Positions 16,025-24,378 of a stretch of DNA of 64,000 bases are shown here, one piece after another. The notes under the pieces are model-generated. The model was not told the origin of the DNA and searched no databases. It saw only the letters and a list, made by a program, of their open reading frames with translations. The stretch's first letter is position 1, and each line of letters begins with the position of its first letter. The position numbers and the translations under genes are program-made. Origin of the DNA: Alteribacter natronophilus (GTDB lineage Bacteria > Bacillota > Bacilli > Bacillales > Salisediminibacteriaceae); the NCBI RefSeq assembly GCF_006007885.1, contig NZ_VCRO01000004.1:62001-126000 (forward strand), read 5' to 3'.

Positions 16025-16525
16025 ATGATCAGTAAAGAACTGACCGACGGCTTAAACGAACAGATGAATTACGAATTTTACTCCGCCCATGTGTATCTGG
16101 CCACAGCCGCCTATTGTTCAAACGAAAGTCTGGACGGGTTTGCAAAGTTCTTTCTCGCCCAGGCAGAGGAAGAGCGCTTCCACGCGATGAAGTTCTACAA
16201 CTTCCTGATCGATCTCGGGCAGCAGGCGGTAATTTCGGAGATTCCCGGACCAAAAGCCGGATTTTCCTCCGTTCAGGATGCCTTCGAAAAATCCCTTGCC
16301 CATGAAAAAGAAGTTACCCGCAGAATCTATAAGCTCGCAGACCGGGCCCTGGACGAGCGGGAGCACGCGACGATGACGTTTCTCAACTGGTTCATTGAGG
16401 AGCAGGTGGAGGAGGAGGCGTCATTTGATGCCATCATCCAGAAGCTCAAGCGCATCGAAACAGACAGCAACGCCTTTTATATGCTGGAAACGGAGCTTGG
16501 AAAACGGACATTTGAGAACGGATAA
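16025..16525 (+). CDS. ftnA: Ferritin
   Basis: 166-residue non-haem ferritin that oxidises and stores iron in a 24-subunit shell. Ferroxidase-centre residues are visible as E17 (EQMNYEFYSAHVY), E50/H53 (AEEERFHAMKF) and E94 (HEKEVTRRIY), and Q/E in WFIEEQVEEE near 127. Length and helices match the FtnA type. CAGGAGAGG precedes the ATG. It follows flavodoxin by 22 bp. Confidence 0.93.
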   Translation: MISKELTDGLNEQMNYEFYSAHVYLATAAYCSNESLDGFAKFFLAQAEEERFHAMKFYNFLIDLGQQAVISEIPGPKAGFSSVQDAFEKSLAHEKEVTRRIYKLADRALDEREHATMTFLNWFIEEQVEEEASFDAIIQKLKRIETDSNAFYMLETELGKRTFENG

Positions 16526-16532
16526 CGCTGTG

Positions 16533-16566
16533 AAAGACTGCCGGTGAGTTTGCCCGGCAGTCTTTT
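16533..16566 (+). terminator. Terminator after ferritin
   Basis: Stem AAAGACTGCCGG / CCGGCAGTCTTT with T4. Confidence 0.8.
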
Positions 16567-16679
16567 ATCTGCTCTGGGCTAAGGCTCTATTTGTGAAGCG
16601 GATCTTCTGTTCAGGCGGGAACAGAAATGAACCTTACGGTAGATGGAAAAAAATATTTACAAAACATTTAAAAAAGGGT

Positions 16680-16728
16680 TTGACGTCTGTAAATTCGTGG
16701 ATTATACTTATCTACGAAAGCGCTTTCG
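16680..16728 (+). promoter_or_regulatory. LacI-gene promoter and operator
   Basis: TTGACG (16680-16685), a 17-bp spacer and TATACT (16703-16708) form a strong promoter. Just after it lies CGAAAGCGCTTTCG (16715-16728), a perfect 14-bp palindrome of the LacI/CcpA type, suggesting the regulator represses itself. Confidence 0.85.
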
Positions 16729-16746
16729 AATGGGAGAAATGCTAAA

Positions 16747-17754
16747 ATGGCAACGATCTATGATATAGCAAAGAAAACGGGGTATTCGATCACGACAGTG
16801 TCAAAGGCCCTGAACAACTATACCGATGTAGGGGAAAAGACAAAGAAGAAAATTCTCGAGGCAGTTGAGGAGATGGGGTATTACCCGAATTCCATTGCCC
16901 GTTCCCTGACAACGAAAAAATCGTGGGCAATCGGTGTAATCTTTGTGGAAGACCTGAAAATCGGGATGAATCATCCGTTTTTCAGTGCTGTGATTGAAGC
17001 GTTCAAGAAACAGGTGGAAGCCCAGGGCTACGATATTATTTTTCTCAGCCGTAATATTGGCGGGGAGGAAAAAAGTTACCTGGATCACGCGCTGCACCGC
17101 GGAGTAGACGGCGTCATTGTTGTCTGTTCCAATTATAAGGATGAAGAAACAGAGAAACTCATCAAGTCTCCTCTTCCGACTGTGGTCGTGGATCTGCACA
17201 GCGACGAATCGAGTGTTGTCTACAGCGACAACTACGATGGCAGTGTACTGGCAGTGAAGCACCTGTACGAGCTCGGTCACCGCAGAATTGCCCACATTCA
17301 GGGTATCCAGCGGACACATGCCGGCACGGAACGTATGCGGGGTTACAGAGATACGCTTCAGGAACTGAAGCTGGATGCTCCGGACGAATACGTGGCAGAC
17401 GGGGGCTTCTTCTCCTATGAGGGAGGTTATGAAGCCATGAAAGAGCTGCTGAGCCTCGATAACCGTCCCACAGCCGTTTACGCTGCAGGGGACAACATGG
17501 CACTCGGTGCCCTGAAAGCCTGCAGGGAAATGAATGTGGCTGTGCCGGACGACGTCTCGGTTGTCGGTTTTGACGATATTGAAGTGGCAAAACACGTGAC
17601 ACCGGCACTCACCACGATCCGCCAGGACACGGACATGATTGGCATTAAAGCGTCAGAGCTTCTGGTGAATCAGATTAACTCAGGCAGCAAGGAAGGCCAG
17701 GCTGTAAAAGTGCCGGTCGAACTGATTGAACGGGAGTCTACAAAGGCGATTTAA
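16747..17754 (+). CDS. LacI-family repressor of the beta-glucan locus
   Basis: 335 residues: N-terminal LacI helix-turn-helix (ATIYDIAKKTGYSITTVSKAL, then a hinge ending SIARSL) and a periplasmic-binding-like sugar domain (PTVVVDLHSD, GHRRIAHIQG, AAGDNMALGALKA, VSVVGFDDIE). It lies directly upstream of and in line with the transporter and glycoside hydrolase genes. CGAAAGCGCTTT palindromes precede its own gene (16715) and stand in the gap before the binding protein (17793 and 17883), so it likely represses both and responds to an imported beta-glucoside. A global CcpA role is excluded by the local setting, though CcpA may also read these sites. Confidence 0.9.
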   Translation: MATIYDIAKKTGYSITTVSKALNNYTDVGEKTKKKILEAVEEMGYYPNSIARSLTTKKSWAIGVIFVEDLKIGMNHPFFSAVIEAFKKQVEAQGYDIIFLSRNIGGEEKSYLDHALHRGVDGVIVVCSNYKDEETEKLIKSPLPTVVVDLHSDESSVVYSDNYDGSVLAVKHLYELGHRRIAHIQGIQRTHAGTERMRGYRDTLQELKLDAPDEYVADGGFFSYEGGYEAMKELLSLDNRPTAVYAAGDNMALGALKACREMNVAVPDDVSVVGFDDIEVAKHVTPALTTIRQDTDMIGIKASELLVNQINSGSKEGQAVKVPVELIERESTKAI

Positions 17755-17792
17755 GCCTTTGTAGGACACCTGGAAAAATTTTTTATACTTTA

Positions 17793-17806
17793 CGAAAGCG
17801 CTTTAG
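17793..17806. promoter_or_regulatory. LacI-type operator 2
   Basis: CGAAAGCGCTTTAG, matching the operator at 16715 in 12 of 14 positions. It is just downstream of a TATACT (17784-17789). Confidence 0.75.
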
Positions 17807-17882
17807 TTAGTTTTCGGAAAAGTACAAATGATGTATGCTTATTCTATAGCAAAGTAGGGAGCCCTATATTTTTTGGACCTTC

Positions 17883-17896
17883 CGAAAGCGCTTTAG
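17883..17896. promoter_or_regulatory. LacI-type operator 3
   Basis: CGAAAGCGCTTTAG, identical to operator 2 and 90 bp from it. It is followed by a small hairpin CGATTCTT / AAGAATCG in the leader of the binding-protein gene. Confidence 0.75.
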
Positions 17897-17955
17897 ATAA
17901 AAAAACGATTCTTATATAAAGAATCGATAACAAATTAAAAGGGTGGGATTTCAGG

Positions 17956-19290
17956 ATGAAAAAGGTGTTATCACTATCCATGGTTTCCATGCTGGCACTT
18001 GGGGTTACAACTGCCTGCGGTGACGATGAAAGTGCAGCTGGCAGTGAGAATTCGGGGGATCGGGAGAAGCTGACGATCTGGTCATTTACAGATGAGCTGG
18101 AAGAGCCGATTGAAATATTTGAGGAAAGACACGATGTTGATATTGATTTGACGATCATTCCGATTGAGGACTATCCGACTCGTCTTCGCCCGGTACTTGA
18201 AAACGGAACAGGCGCGCCTGACATTTTCACAGGAGAGCTTGCTTTCATTAAAGACTGGGTTGAGCAGGACTACTGGGAGGATCTGAGCCAGGAGCCTTAC
18301 AATGCAGAAGAGCTTGCAGACGATTATATTGAATATGTTTTTGAGATGGGCCGTAATTCTGAAGGAACTTTGAAAGCGCTGTCCTGGCAGACAACGCCAG
18401 GGGGAATTTTTTACCGCAGAAGTATTGCCGAAGAAGTACTCGGTACAGATGACCCTGAAGCAATCGGGGAGCGCTTCTCCACGATGGAAGGCATGTTTGA
18501 AGTCGGGGAAGAGCTGAAATCCGCAGGTTACCGCCTGTTCCCGGATGAAGGAGCCGTCCGCTGGTTCTCACAGGGGCAGAATCCTCAGCCGTGGGTCAAT
18601 GAAAACGACGAGCTCGTACTGACTGAAGAGCGCAAGAACCACTTTGACTATGCAAAAGAGCTTCGTGACAAAGACATGACTGCTTTTGCGCCTGAATGGT
18701 CTCCGGCATGGTTTGCGGCGATGGACGGTAAAATCAACTACAACGCCGGCTGGGATGAAGTGGATGAGGATGCATCCAACGAAGTGGAAGTGTTCTCCTA
18801 CGCCCTTCCGACATGGGGACTTCACAGCGTACTGAAAATAAACGCCGAGGAAACTGCCGGTGACTGGGCAGTGACCAACGCGCCGACACCTTACTTCTGG
18901 GGCGGTACGTGGCTTGGAATCTACAGCGGATCCGATCAAAAGGACCTTGCGTGGGAATTCGTGAAAATGATGACACATGATGAAGAGTTCCTCACTGACT
19001 GGGCGCTCGACACTGGTGACGTACTTGCCTACCTTCCTGTAACAGAGGAAATCAAGGATGAGTTCCAGGACGAATTCCTTGCAGGCCAGAACAACTACAA
19101 ATTCTTCCTTGAGGAAGCAGAATCAATCGATCCTGACACGGTTACACGTTACGACCAGCAGATCGATGCCATGTTTGGAAGCATGGTTGAGGATTATGTA
19201 GAGGGAGCCAAAACAAAAGAAGAAGCCATCGACGAATTCTACAACCTGGTTCGCAACGCCTACCCTCATATTCAAGTGCCAAATCAGTAA
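17956..19290 (+). CDS. Sugar ABC transporter substrate-binding lipoprotein
   Basis: 444 residues. Signal peptide with a lipobox ending LGVTTAC (lipidated Cys about residue 21) followed by an acidic linker, then an extracellular solute-binding family 1 fold (EKLTIWSFTDELEEPIEIFE..., GAPDIFTGE, YFWGGTWLGIYSGSDQKD). It should capture gluco-oligosaccharides at the membrane and hand them to the permeases at 19378 and 20274. GGGTGG precedes the ATG. The substrate is inferred from the beta-glucan-active enzymes in the same cluster. Confidence 0.9.
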   Translation: MKKVLSLSMVSMLALGVTTACGDDESAAGSENSGDREKLTIWSFTDELEEPIEIFEERHDVDIDLTIIPIEDYPTRLRPVLENGTGAPDIFTGELAFIKDWVEQDYWEDLSQEPYNAEELADDYIEYVFEMGRNSEGTLKALSWQTTPGGIFYRRSIAEEVLGTDDPEAIGERFSTMEGMFEVGEELKSAGYRLFPDEGAVRWFSQGQNPQPWVNENDELVLTEERKNHFDYAKELRDKDMTAFAPEWSPAWFAAMDGKINYNAGWDEVDEDASNEVEVFSYALPTWGLHSVLKINAEETAGDWAVTNAPTPYFWGGTWLGIYSGSDQKDLAWEFVKMMTHDEEFLTDWALDTGDVLAYLPVTEEIKDEFQDEFLAGQNNYKFFLEEAESIDPDTVTRYDQQIDAMFGSMVEDYVEGAKTKEEAIDEFYNLVRNAYPHIQVPNQ

Positions 19291-19377
19291 CACAGTGGCT
19301 GTAAATCAGCCTGCTGAAGGGGAGGGAGCAAGTGCCTCCCCGTTTTTATTTTAGAGAGATGAAAGAAGGTGTGTGAG

Positions 19378-20268
19378 ATGAAAAGACTGGATAAGTTTGG
19401 CTACATATTCATCGCCCCGTTTTTTCTCGTATTTATTACGTTTACAATTTATCCGATTCTACTGACGTTTTACTACAGTTTTACAAGTTATTCGGGCAGA
19501 GGGGAAGCGGAGTTTATCGGACTCGCAAACTATGCCCGTCTACTGACAGATTCCTATTTTTATCAGGCCTTTTACAATACGATGTACATCTGGGGGATTA
19601 ACTTCTTTTTCCAGCTGGGTATCGCCCTGCTTCTTGCCATTTTATTTTCCGATATTCGCCTGAAAATGAAAGGTCTCGGATTTTTCCGGGCGGTATTTTA
19701 TCTCCCGAACCTGATCACGATGGCGTCTGTGGCCCTTCTCTTCGGGATTTTACTCGGATGGCACCACGGTACGATCAACCATCTGCTTCTGGATCTCGGT
19801 ATTATCTCCCAGCCGATTAACTGGCTCAACGATCCGACAACGGCGAGATGGTCTGTTGGTCTTATCGGGGCGTGGATGTGGTTTGGTCATACGTTCATCA
19901 TTCTGATGGCGGGGATCTCGGGGATTTCCAAAGATTACTTCGAAGCCGCACTCATCGACGGAGCCAACCGCTGGCAGACGCTGACGCGGGTGACGCTTCC
20001 TCTGTTAAAGCCGATCATGCTGTACGTACTCATCACGTCTCTCATTGGCGGACTGCAGATCTTTGACCTGCCGATGCTCATTACCGACGGCATGGGTGCA
20101 CCGCAGGGATCACTTAACACGATGGTTCTTTATCTGTACAATCAGGCGTTCCGTTTTGACAACTACGGATACGCGGCAGCTGTTGCTTACGGGCTGTTCA
20201 TGATTACTGTGCTGTTTTCTTTCATTACGTTTAAATCGATGTACCGGAAAAATGTTAAAGAGGGGTGA
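19378..20268 (+). CDS. Sugar ABC transporter permease 1 (MalF-like)
   Basis: 296 residues, six helices, with the EAA loop EAALIDGANRWQTLTRVTLPLLKP that couples to the ATPase. The ATG at 19378 follows AGAAGG by eight bases and is preferred to the GTG at 19369. No ATPase gene lies in the cluster, as is common when a shared MsmX-type ATPase is used. Confidence 0.9.
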   Translation: MKRLDKFGYIFIAPFFLVFITFTIYPILLTFYYSFTSYSGRGEAEFIGLANYARLLTDSYFYQAFYNTMYIWGINFFFQLGIALLLAILFSDIRLKMKGLGFFRAVFYLPNLITMASVALLFGILLGWHHGTINHLLLDLGIISQPINWLNDPTTARWSVGLIGAWMWFGHTFIILMAGISGISKDYFEAALIDGANRWQTLTRVTLPLLKPIMLYVLITSLIGGLQIFDLPMLITDGMGAPQGSLNTMVLYLYNQAFRFDNYGYAAAVAYGLFMITVLFSFITFKSMYRKNVKEG

Positions 20269-20273
20269 TCATC

Positions 20274-21104
20274 ATGAAATCAAACACCATTGTTAAAGGG
20301 ATTTTGTATGTGGCTCTCGGTTTACTTGTCATCATCAGCTTTATCCCGTTTTATATGATGATCGTAAACGCCACCCGGTCCAACGCCGAAATTCTCCAGC
20401 AGGGCTTCACGCTTCTGCCGGGAACGGCGCTCATGGATAACTATGAAACACTGATTCAGTACATGAACCTGTGGCGCGGGTTCGCCAACAGCTTGTTCGT
20501 GGCCGTAATGGTAACGGTGCTGAGTTCCTATTTCAGTGCCCTGACCGCATTCGGGTTCGCTGTTTATAAATTTAAAGGAAAGAATGTGCTGTTCGTATTT
20601 ATGCTTCTTCTCATGATGGTGCCGGGGCAGCTCGGCCTGATCGGATTCTATGACCTGATCCGGGTGATGGGGCTTCTGGATACGTATATCCCGCTTATCA
20701 TCCCGCCGATTGCGGCACCGTTTGTTGTGTTCTTCCTCCGTCAGTATCTGATGACGGTCATGCACCCGTCGCTCCTTGAGGCGGCGCGGATTGACGGAGC
20801 CGGAGAGATCCGGATTTTCCACCAGATCGGCTTCCCGATGATGATGCCGGCGGTGGCAACGATGGCGATCTTTACGTTCATCGGTTCATGGAACAACTAC
20901 ATTCTGCCGCTCGTCGTTCTCTTCAGTCCGGAAAAGTACACCCTTCCGGTTATGATGGGGGCGCTGAGAGGATCGCAGGTGGCGGAGAACCTGGGCTCCA
21001 TGTATCTCGGGATCGCCATTTCGGTTGTGCCGATCATGGTCGCCTTCCTGTTCCTCTCCAAATACATCATCAGCAGTATCTCTGCAGGGGCTGTTAAAGA
21101 GTAG
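20274..21104 (+). CDS. Sugar ABC transporter permease 2 (MalG-like)
   Basis: 276 residues, six helices, EAA motif EAARIDGAGEIRIFHQIGFP near residue 185. The ATG at 20274 is preferred to the GTG at 20265, because GAGGGG is well spaced to it. Only five bases separate it from the stop of permease 1, indicating translational coupling. Confidence 0.9.
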   Translation: MKSNTIVKGILYVALGLLVIISFIPFYMMIVNATRSNAEILQQGFTLLPGTALMDNYETLIQYMNLWRGFANSLFVAVMVTVLSSYFSALTAFGFAVYKFKGKNVLFVFMLLLMMVPGQLGLIGFYDLIRVMGLLDTYIPLIIPPIAAPFVVFFLRQYLMTVMHPSLLEAARIDGAGEIRIFHQIGFPMMMPAVATMAIFTFIGSWNNYILPLVVLFSPEKYTLPVMMGALRGSQVAENLGSMYLGIAISVVPIMVAFLFLSKYIISSISAGAVKE

Positions 21105-21111
21105 CGATTGT

Positions 21112-21345
21112 GAGGCAGCTCCGCTGGCCGCCGTCCGCTCGCTTTCCGCGGCGGTGCCGGTGAGCCTCCTCGGGCATTTGGTCTGCGGTTTTTTATTGAC
21201 CCCTGCTTCTTCCTCTGCCAGTGACGCTTCGAAGCCTCCTGTGTCGAAGCATCTCGAAGCTGATTCATGATGTAACGCTCGTCACTGCCGCAGGAGTCTC
21301 GCTCCCGGCGTCCAGCTGCGCCTGCTTTCAAAGAATTCCCGGGCA
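21112..21345 (-). repeat. GC-rich intergenic repeat, copy 2 (long form)
   Basis: Same blocks as copy 1 in the opposite direction (GCTCGCTTTCCGCGG, GAGCCTCCTCGGG, CGCAGGAGTCTCGC) with an insert of about 90 bases rich in TTCGAAGC (TGCTTCTTCCTCTGCC ... GTGTCGAAGC) that recurs in copies 5 and 6. Confidence 0.75.
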
Positions 21346-21427
21346 GTATCTCAGCCTGTGATGTGAAGAATTAGATTCCCGGAGTTACGTGAGTCAGTAA
21401 CGAAACTGAATTAAACAAACCATCCGT

Positions 21428-21550
21428 TCATTGAAGCGAACGCGCGACACTACTGCGGGAACAGCGTCGGCTGAAGACCCCGCAGGGGCGATTTTCCCCG
21501 AGGAGGCTGAAGCGGTGCCCGCGGAAAGGGAGCGCAGAGAGCGTAAATGA
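21428..21550 (+). repeat. GC-rich intergenic repeat, copy 3 (short form)
   Basis: Blocks ACTGCGGGAACAGC, GAAGACCCCGCAGGG, CCCGAGGAGGCTGAAGC and GTGCCCGCGGAAAG, inverted relative to copy 2 only 80 bases away. The pair could form a long stem in an mRNA reading through from the permeases to the GH1 gene. Confidence 0.75.
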
Positions 21551-21638
21551 ACCGTCAGAAAACCAGGAGTAACCCAGCAGTAACCCTCATATAAAGTCAC
21601 CACAGAAAGATACCCAAAAATCAAAGGGAGTGCTTCCA

Positions 21639-23000
21639 GTGTCAAAATTTCCAAAAGAATTCGTGTTCGGTACCGCAACATCTTCCTATCAGATCGAAGG
21701 AGCCCACGATCAGGACGGCAGAACCCCGTCCATCTGGGACACATTCTCCGAAACACCGGGCAAAGTATGGAACGGCGACCACGGGCAAATGGCATGCGAC
21801 CATTACAACCGCTACAAAGAAGACGTCCAGCTCATCAAGGAACTAGGCGTGGAATCCTACCGCTTCTCCATCGCCTGGCCGAGAATTTTTCCCGAGCAGG
21901 GCGTGTATAACGAGGACGGAATGAACTTTTACCGCTCGCTCATTAAAGAACTGCAGGAGGCAGGCATTAAGCCGGTCGTGACCCTGTACCACTGGGATCT
22001 CCCGATGTGGGCGTACAACCAGGGCGGCTGGGTGAACCGGGAGTCTGTGTACTGGTTCCTTGAGTTCGCCGAAGTCTGCTTCCGTGAACTCGATGAGCAC
22101 GTGGACTCGTGGATTACCCACAACGAACCTTGGTGCGCAAGCTTCCTGAGCTACCACCTCGGTCATCATGCACCGGGTCACCGTAACATTGAAGAAGGAC
22201 TGAAGGCCGCGCACCATATCCTCCTTTCACACGGAAAAGCCGTTCAGATGCTGAAAACGGAGTTCAAATCCAGAACACCAATCGGGATAACACTGAACCT
22301 GACGCCGGTTTACGGGAAAACCCAGTCGGCCAACGATATGCTTGCCGTGAACAACGCTGACGGATATACAAACCGCTGGTTCCTTGATCCGGTATTTAAA
22401 GGTTCCTATCCGTACGACATGATGAACCTGTTTTCAAACTTCGTCCGTGACTTCGGCTTTATTCAGGACGGGGATCTGGCGACGATTGCCGTTGAGTGCG
22501 ACTTTTTCGGCATCAACTACTACAACCGCTCGCTCGTGGAATATGCGGGAAGCGAGAAGTTTCTCTTCACGGACAGCTATTCGGACTACGAAAAAACCGG
22601 CATGGGCTGGGATGTGTCACCGCAGGAATTCAAGGAACTGATCTACCGTCTGCGTGTGGACTACACCGATCTTCCGATTATTATTACGGAAAACGGCGCC
22701 GCCTACGACGACGTACTGGAAGCGGACGGTTCCGTTCATGACAAAGAGCGGACCGCGTTTATGGAAAAGCACGTGCAGGCCGTGGCTGAACTGGCCGAGG
22801 AAGGCATGAACATCTCCGGCTACTACCTCTGGTCGCTTCTCGATAACTTTGAGTGGGCGTTCGGCTATGAAAAACGGTTCGGCATTTTTTATGTGGATTT
22901 TGCCACACAGAAACGCTACTGGAAAGACAGTGCGAAGCGGTATAAGGAAATTGTCGCCCAGCGCTCGGTGACAGAGCGCAGCGATTCAGTTGCACGCTGA
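21639..23000 (+). CDS. GH1 beta-glucosidase / 6-phospho-beta-glucosidase family
   Basis: 453-residue retaining beta-glucosidase of family GH1, without signal peptide, so cytosolic. It opens FPKEFVFGTATSSYQIEGA; the acid/base is the Glu in THNEPW (~165) and the nucleophile is the Glu in IIITENGAAYDD (~350). The conserved tail SLLDNFEWAFGYEKRFG belongs to GH1 enzymes acting on free, not phosphorylated, glucosides. GTG at 21639 is eight bases after AAAGGGAG. It follows the transporter genes and precedes GH30; it would finish the hydrolysis of imported beta-linked disaccharides. Confidence 0.9.
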   Translation: MSKFPKEFVFGTATSSYQIEGAHDQDGRTPSIWDTFSETPGKVWNGDHGQMACDHYNRYKEDVQLIKELGVESYRFSIAWPRIFPEQGVYNEDGMNFYRSLIKELQEAGIKPVVTLYHWDLPMWAYNQGGWVNRESVYWFLEFAEVCFRELDEHVDSWITHNEPWCASFLSYHLGHHAPGHRNIEEGLKAAHHILLSHGKAVQMLKTEFKSRTPIGITLNLTPVYGKTQSANDMLAVNNADGYTNRWFLDPVFKGSYPYDMMNLFSNFVRDFGFIQDGDLATIAVECDFFGINYYNRSLVEYAGSEKFLFTDSYSDYEKTGMGWDVSPQEFKELIYRLRVDYTDLPIIITENGAAYDDVLEADGSVHDKERTAFMEKHVQAVAELAEEGMNISGYYLWSLLDNFEWAFGYEKRFGIFYVDFATQKRYWKDSAKRYKEIVAQRSVTERSDSVAR

Positions 23001-23019
23001 AAGAAAAACGGAGGGGATC

Positions 23020-24360
23020 ATGATGACAAAAACGATCCGGATCATTGAATCCGTAAAAGATAAAGCAATGTGGCAGGAAAAAGACCCGATCGTGTTCACG
23101 GAAAAAGACCGCACAGGGGAAAACAGCGCAACGATTAACCCGGAAGCGGAGTATCAGGAATGGATGGGTTTCGGCGGGGCTTTCACCGAAGCTGCAGCAT
23201 ATACACTCTCGCAGGTATCTCCGGCGCACCGTGAGGAAGCGATCCGCGCTTATTTTAACGAAGGGAGCGGTCTTGGCTATACCCTCGGCCGCACCCATAT
23301 CCACAGCTGTGATTTTGCCCTTGAAAATTACACCTACGTGGAGGAGGGAGACGCTTCGCTTGAGTCCTTCTCCATTGAGCGGGAGGAAAAGTACGTTCTT
23401 CCTATGATCCGTGATGCCGTGGCAGAGGCAGGCAGAGAGTTGACGCTGCTGTCTTCACCGTGGAGTCCGCCTGCGTGGATGAAAACGAACGGCGAGATGA
23501 ATCACGGCGGCAAACTTAAACCTGAGTTCCGCGGCGTCTGGGCGAATTACTATGTGAAGTATATCGAAGCCATGGAAAAAGCGGGCATTCCAGTCTGGGG
23601 CGTGAGCGTGCAGAACGAACCGGCAGCGAAGCAGGTGTGGGATTCGTGTCTCTATACAGCTGTAGAAGAGTGCGATTTCATCAGGGACCACCTGGGACCG
23701 GCGCTTGAAGAGAGCGGTCTCGGGGAGAAAAAGATCGTCATCTGGGACCACAACCGGGACATTATTGTGGAGCGTGCCGAAACGGTCCTCTCCGATCCTG
23801 AGGCAGCGAAGTACGTCTGGGGAACGGGCAACCACTGGTACGTTTCGGAGGAATTTGAAAACCTCAGTATCGTTCACGAGAAGTTTCCGGACAAACACCT
23901 TTTGTTTACAGAAGGGTGTATCGAAGGCGGCGTGAAGCTCGGTGCGTGGCATACAGGCGAGCGCTACGCACGAAACATTATCGGTGATATGAACAACTGG
24001 CTTGAAGGGTTTATCGACTGGAACCTAGTCCTGAACGAGCAGGGCGGTCCGAACCACGTTGGTAACTACTGCGACGCCCCGATCATCGCCGATACGAAAA
24101 CAGACGAGCTTCACTACAACAGCTCCTACTATGCGATCGGTCACTTCAGCCGCCACATCCTGCCGGGAGCAAAGCGGATCGGCCTCAAATCTTCGGCAGA
24201 CGGCCTTGTGATGACTGCATTTAAAAATACAGACGGCTCGGTCGTTCTCGTTGTGCTGAACGAACAGGAGAATGACGTACCGTTTTCCCTCAGCATGGAA
24301 GGTCACGGAGCGGAGGCTGTTTCAAAGGCCCGGTCCATTGCCACGTATGTAATGTCTTAA
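23020..24360 (+). CDS. GH30 beta-glycosidase, no signal peptide
   Basis: 446 residues of family GH30 (glucosylceramidase/beta-1,6-glucanase group). Visible: WMGFGGAFTEAAAY at the N-terminus, YTLGRTHIHSCDFAL, SSPWSPPAWMKTNGEMNHGG, acid/base Glu in VSVQNEPAAKQ (~200) and nucleophile Glu in HLLFTEGCIEGG (~305), and a C-terminal beta domain. Most GH30 enzymes are secreted; this one starts with a short soluble leader, so it would act in the cytosol on imported oligosaccharides. GGAGGGG precedes two adjacent ATGs (23020, 23023). Linkage specificity is not readable. Confidence 0.88.
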   Translation: MMTKTIRIIESVKDKAMWQEKDPIVFTEKDRTGENSATINPEAEYQEWMGFGGAFTEAAAYTLSQVSPAHREEAIRAYFNEGSGLGYTLGRTHIHSCDFALENYTYVEEGDASLESFSIEREEKYVLPMIRDAVAEAGRELTLLSSPWSPPAWMKTNGEMNHGGKLKPEFRGVWANYYVKYIEAMEKAGIPVWGVSVQNEPAAKQVWDSCLYTAVEECDFIRDHLGPALEESGLGEKKIVIWDHNRDIIVERAETVLSDPEAAKYVWGTGNHWYVSEEFENLSIVHEKFPDKHLLFTEGCIEGGVKLGAWHTGERYARNIIGDMNNWLEGFIDWNLVLNEQGGPNHVGNYCDAPIIADTKTDELHYNSSYYAIGHFSRHILPGAKRIGLKSSADGLVMTAFKNTDGSVVLVVLNEQENDVPFSLSMEGHGAEAVSKARSIATYVMS

Positions 24361-24378
24361 AGGTTTGGAGAGATGAAC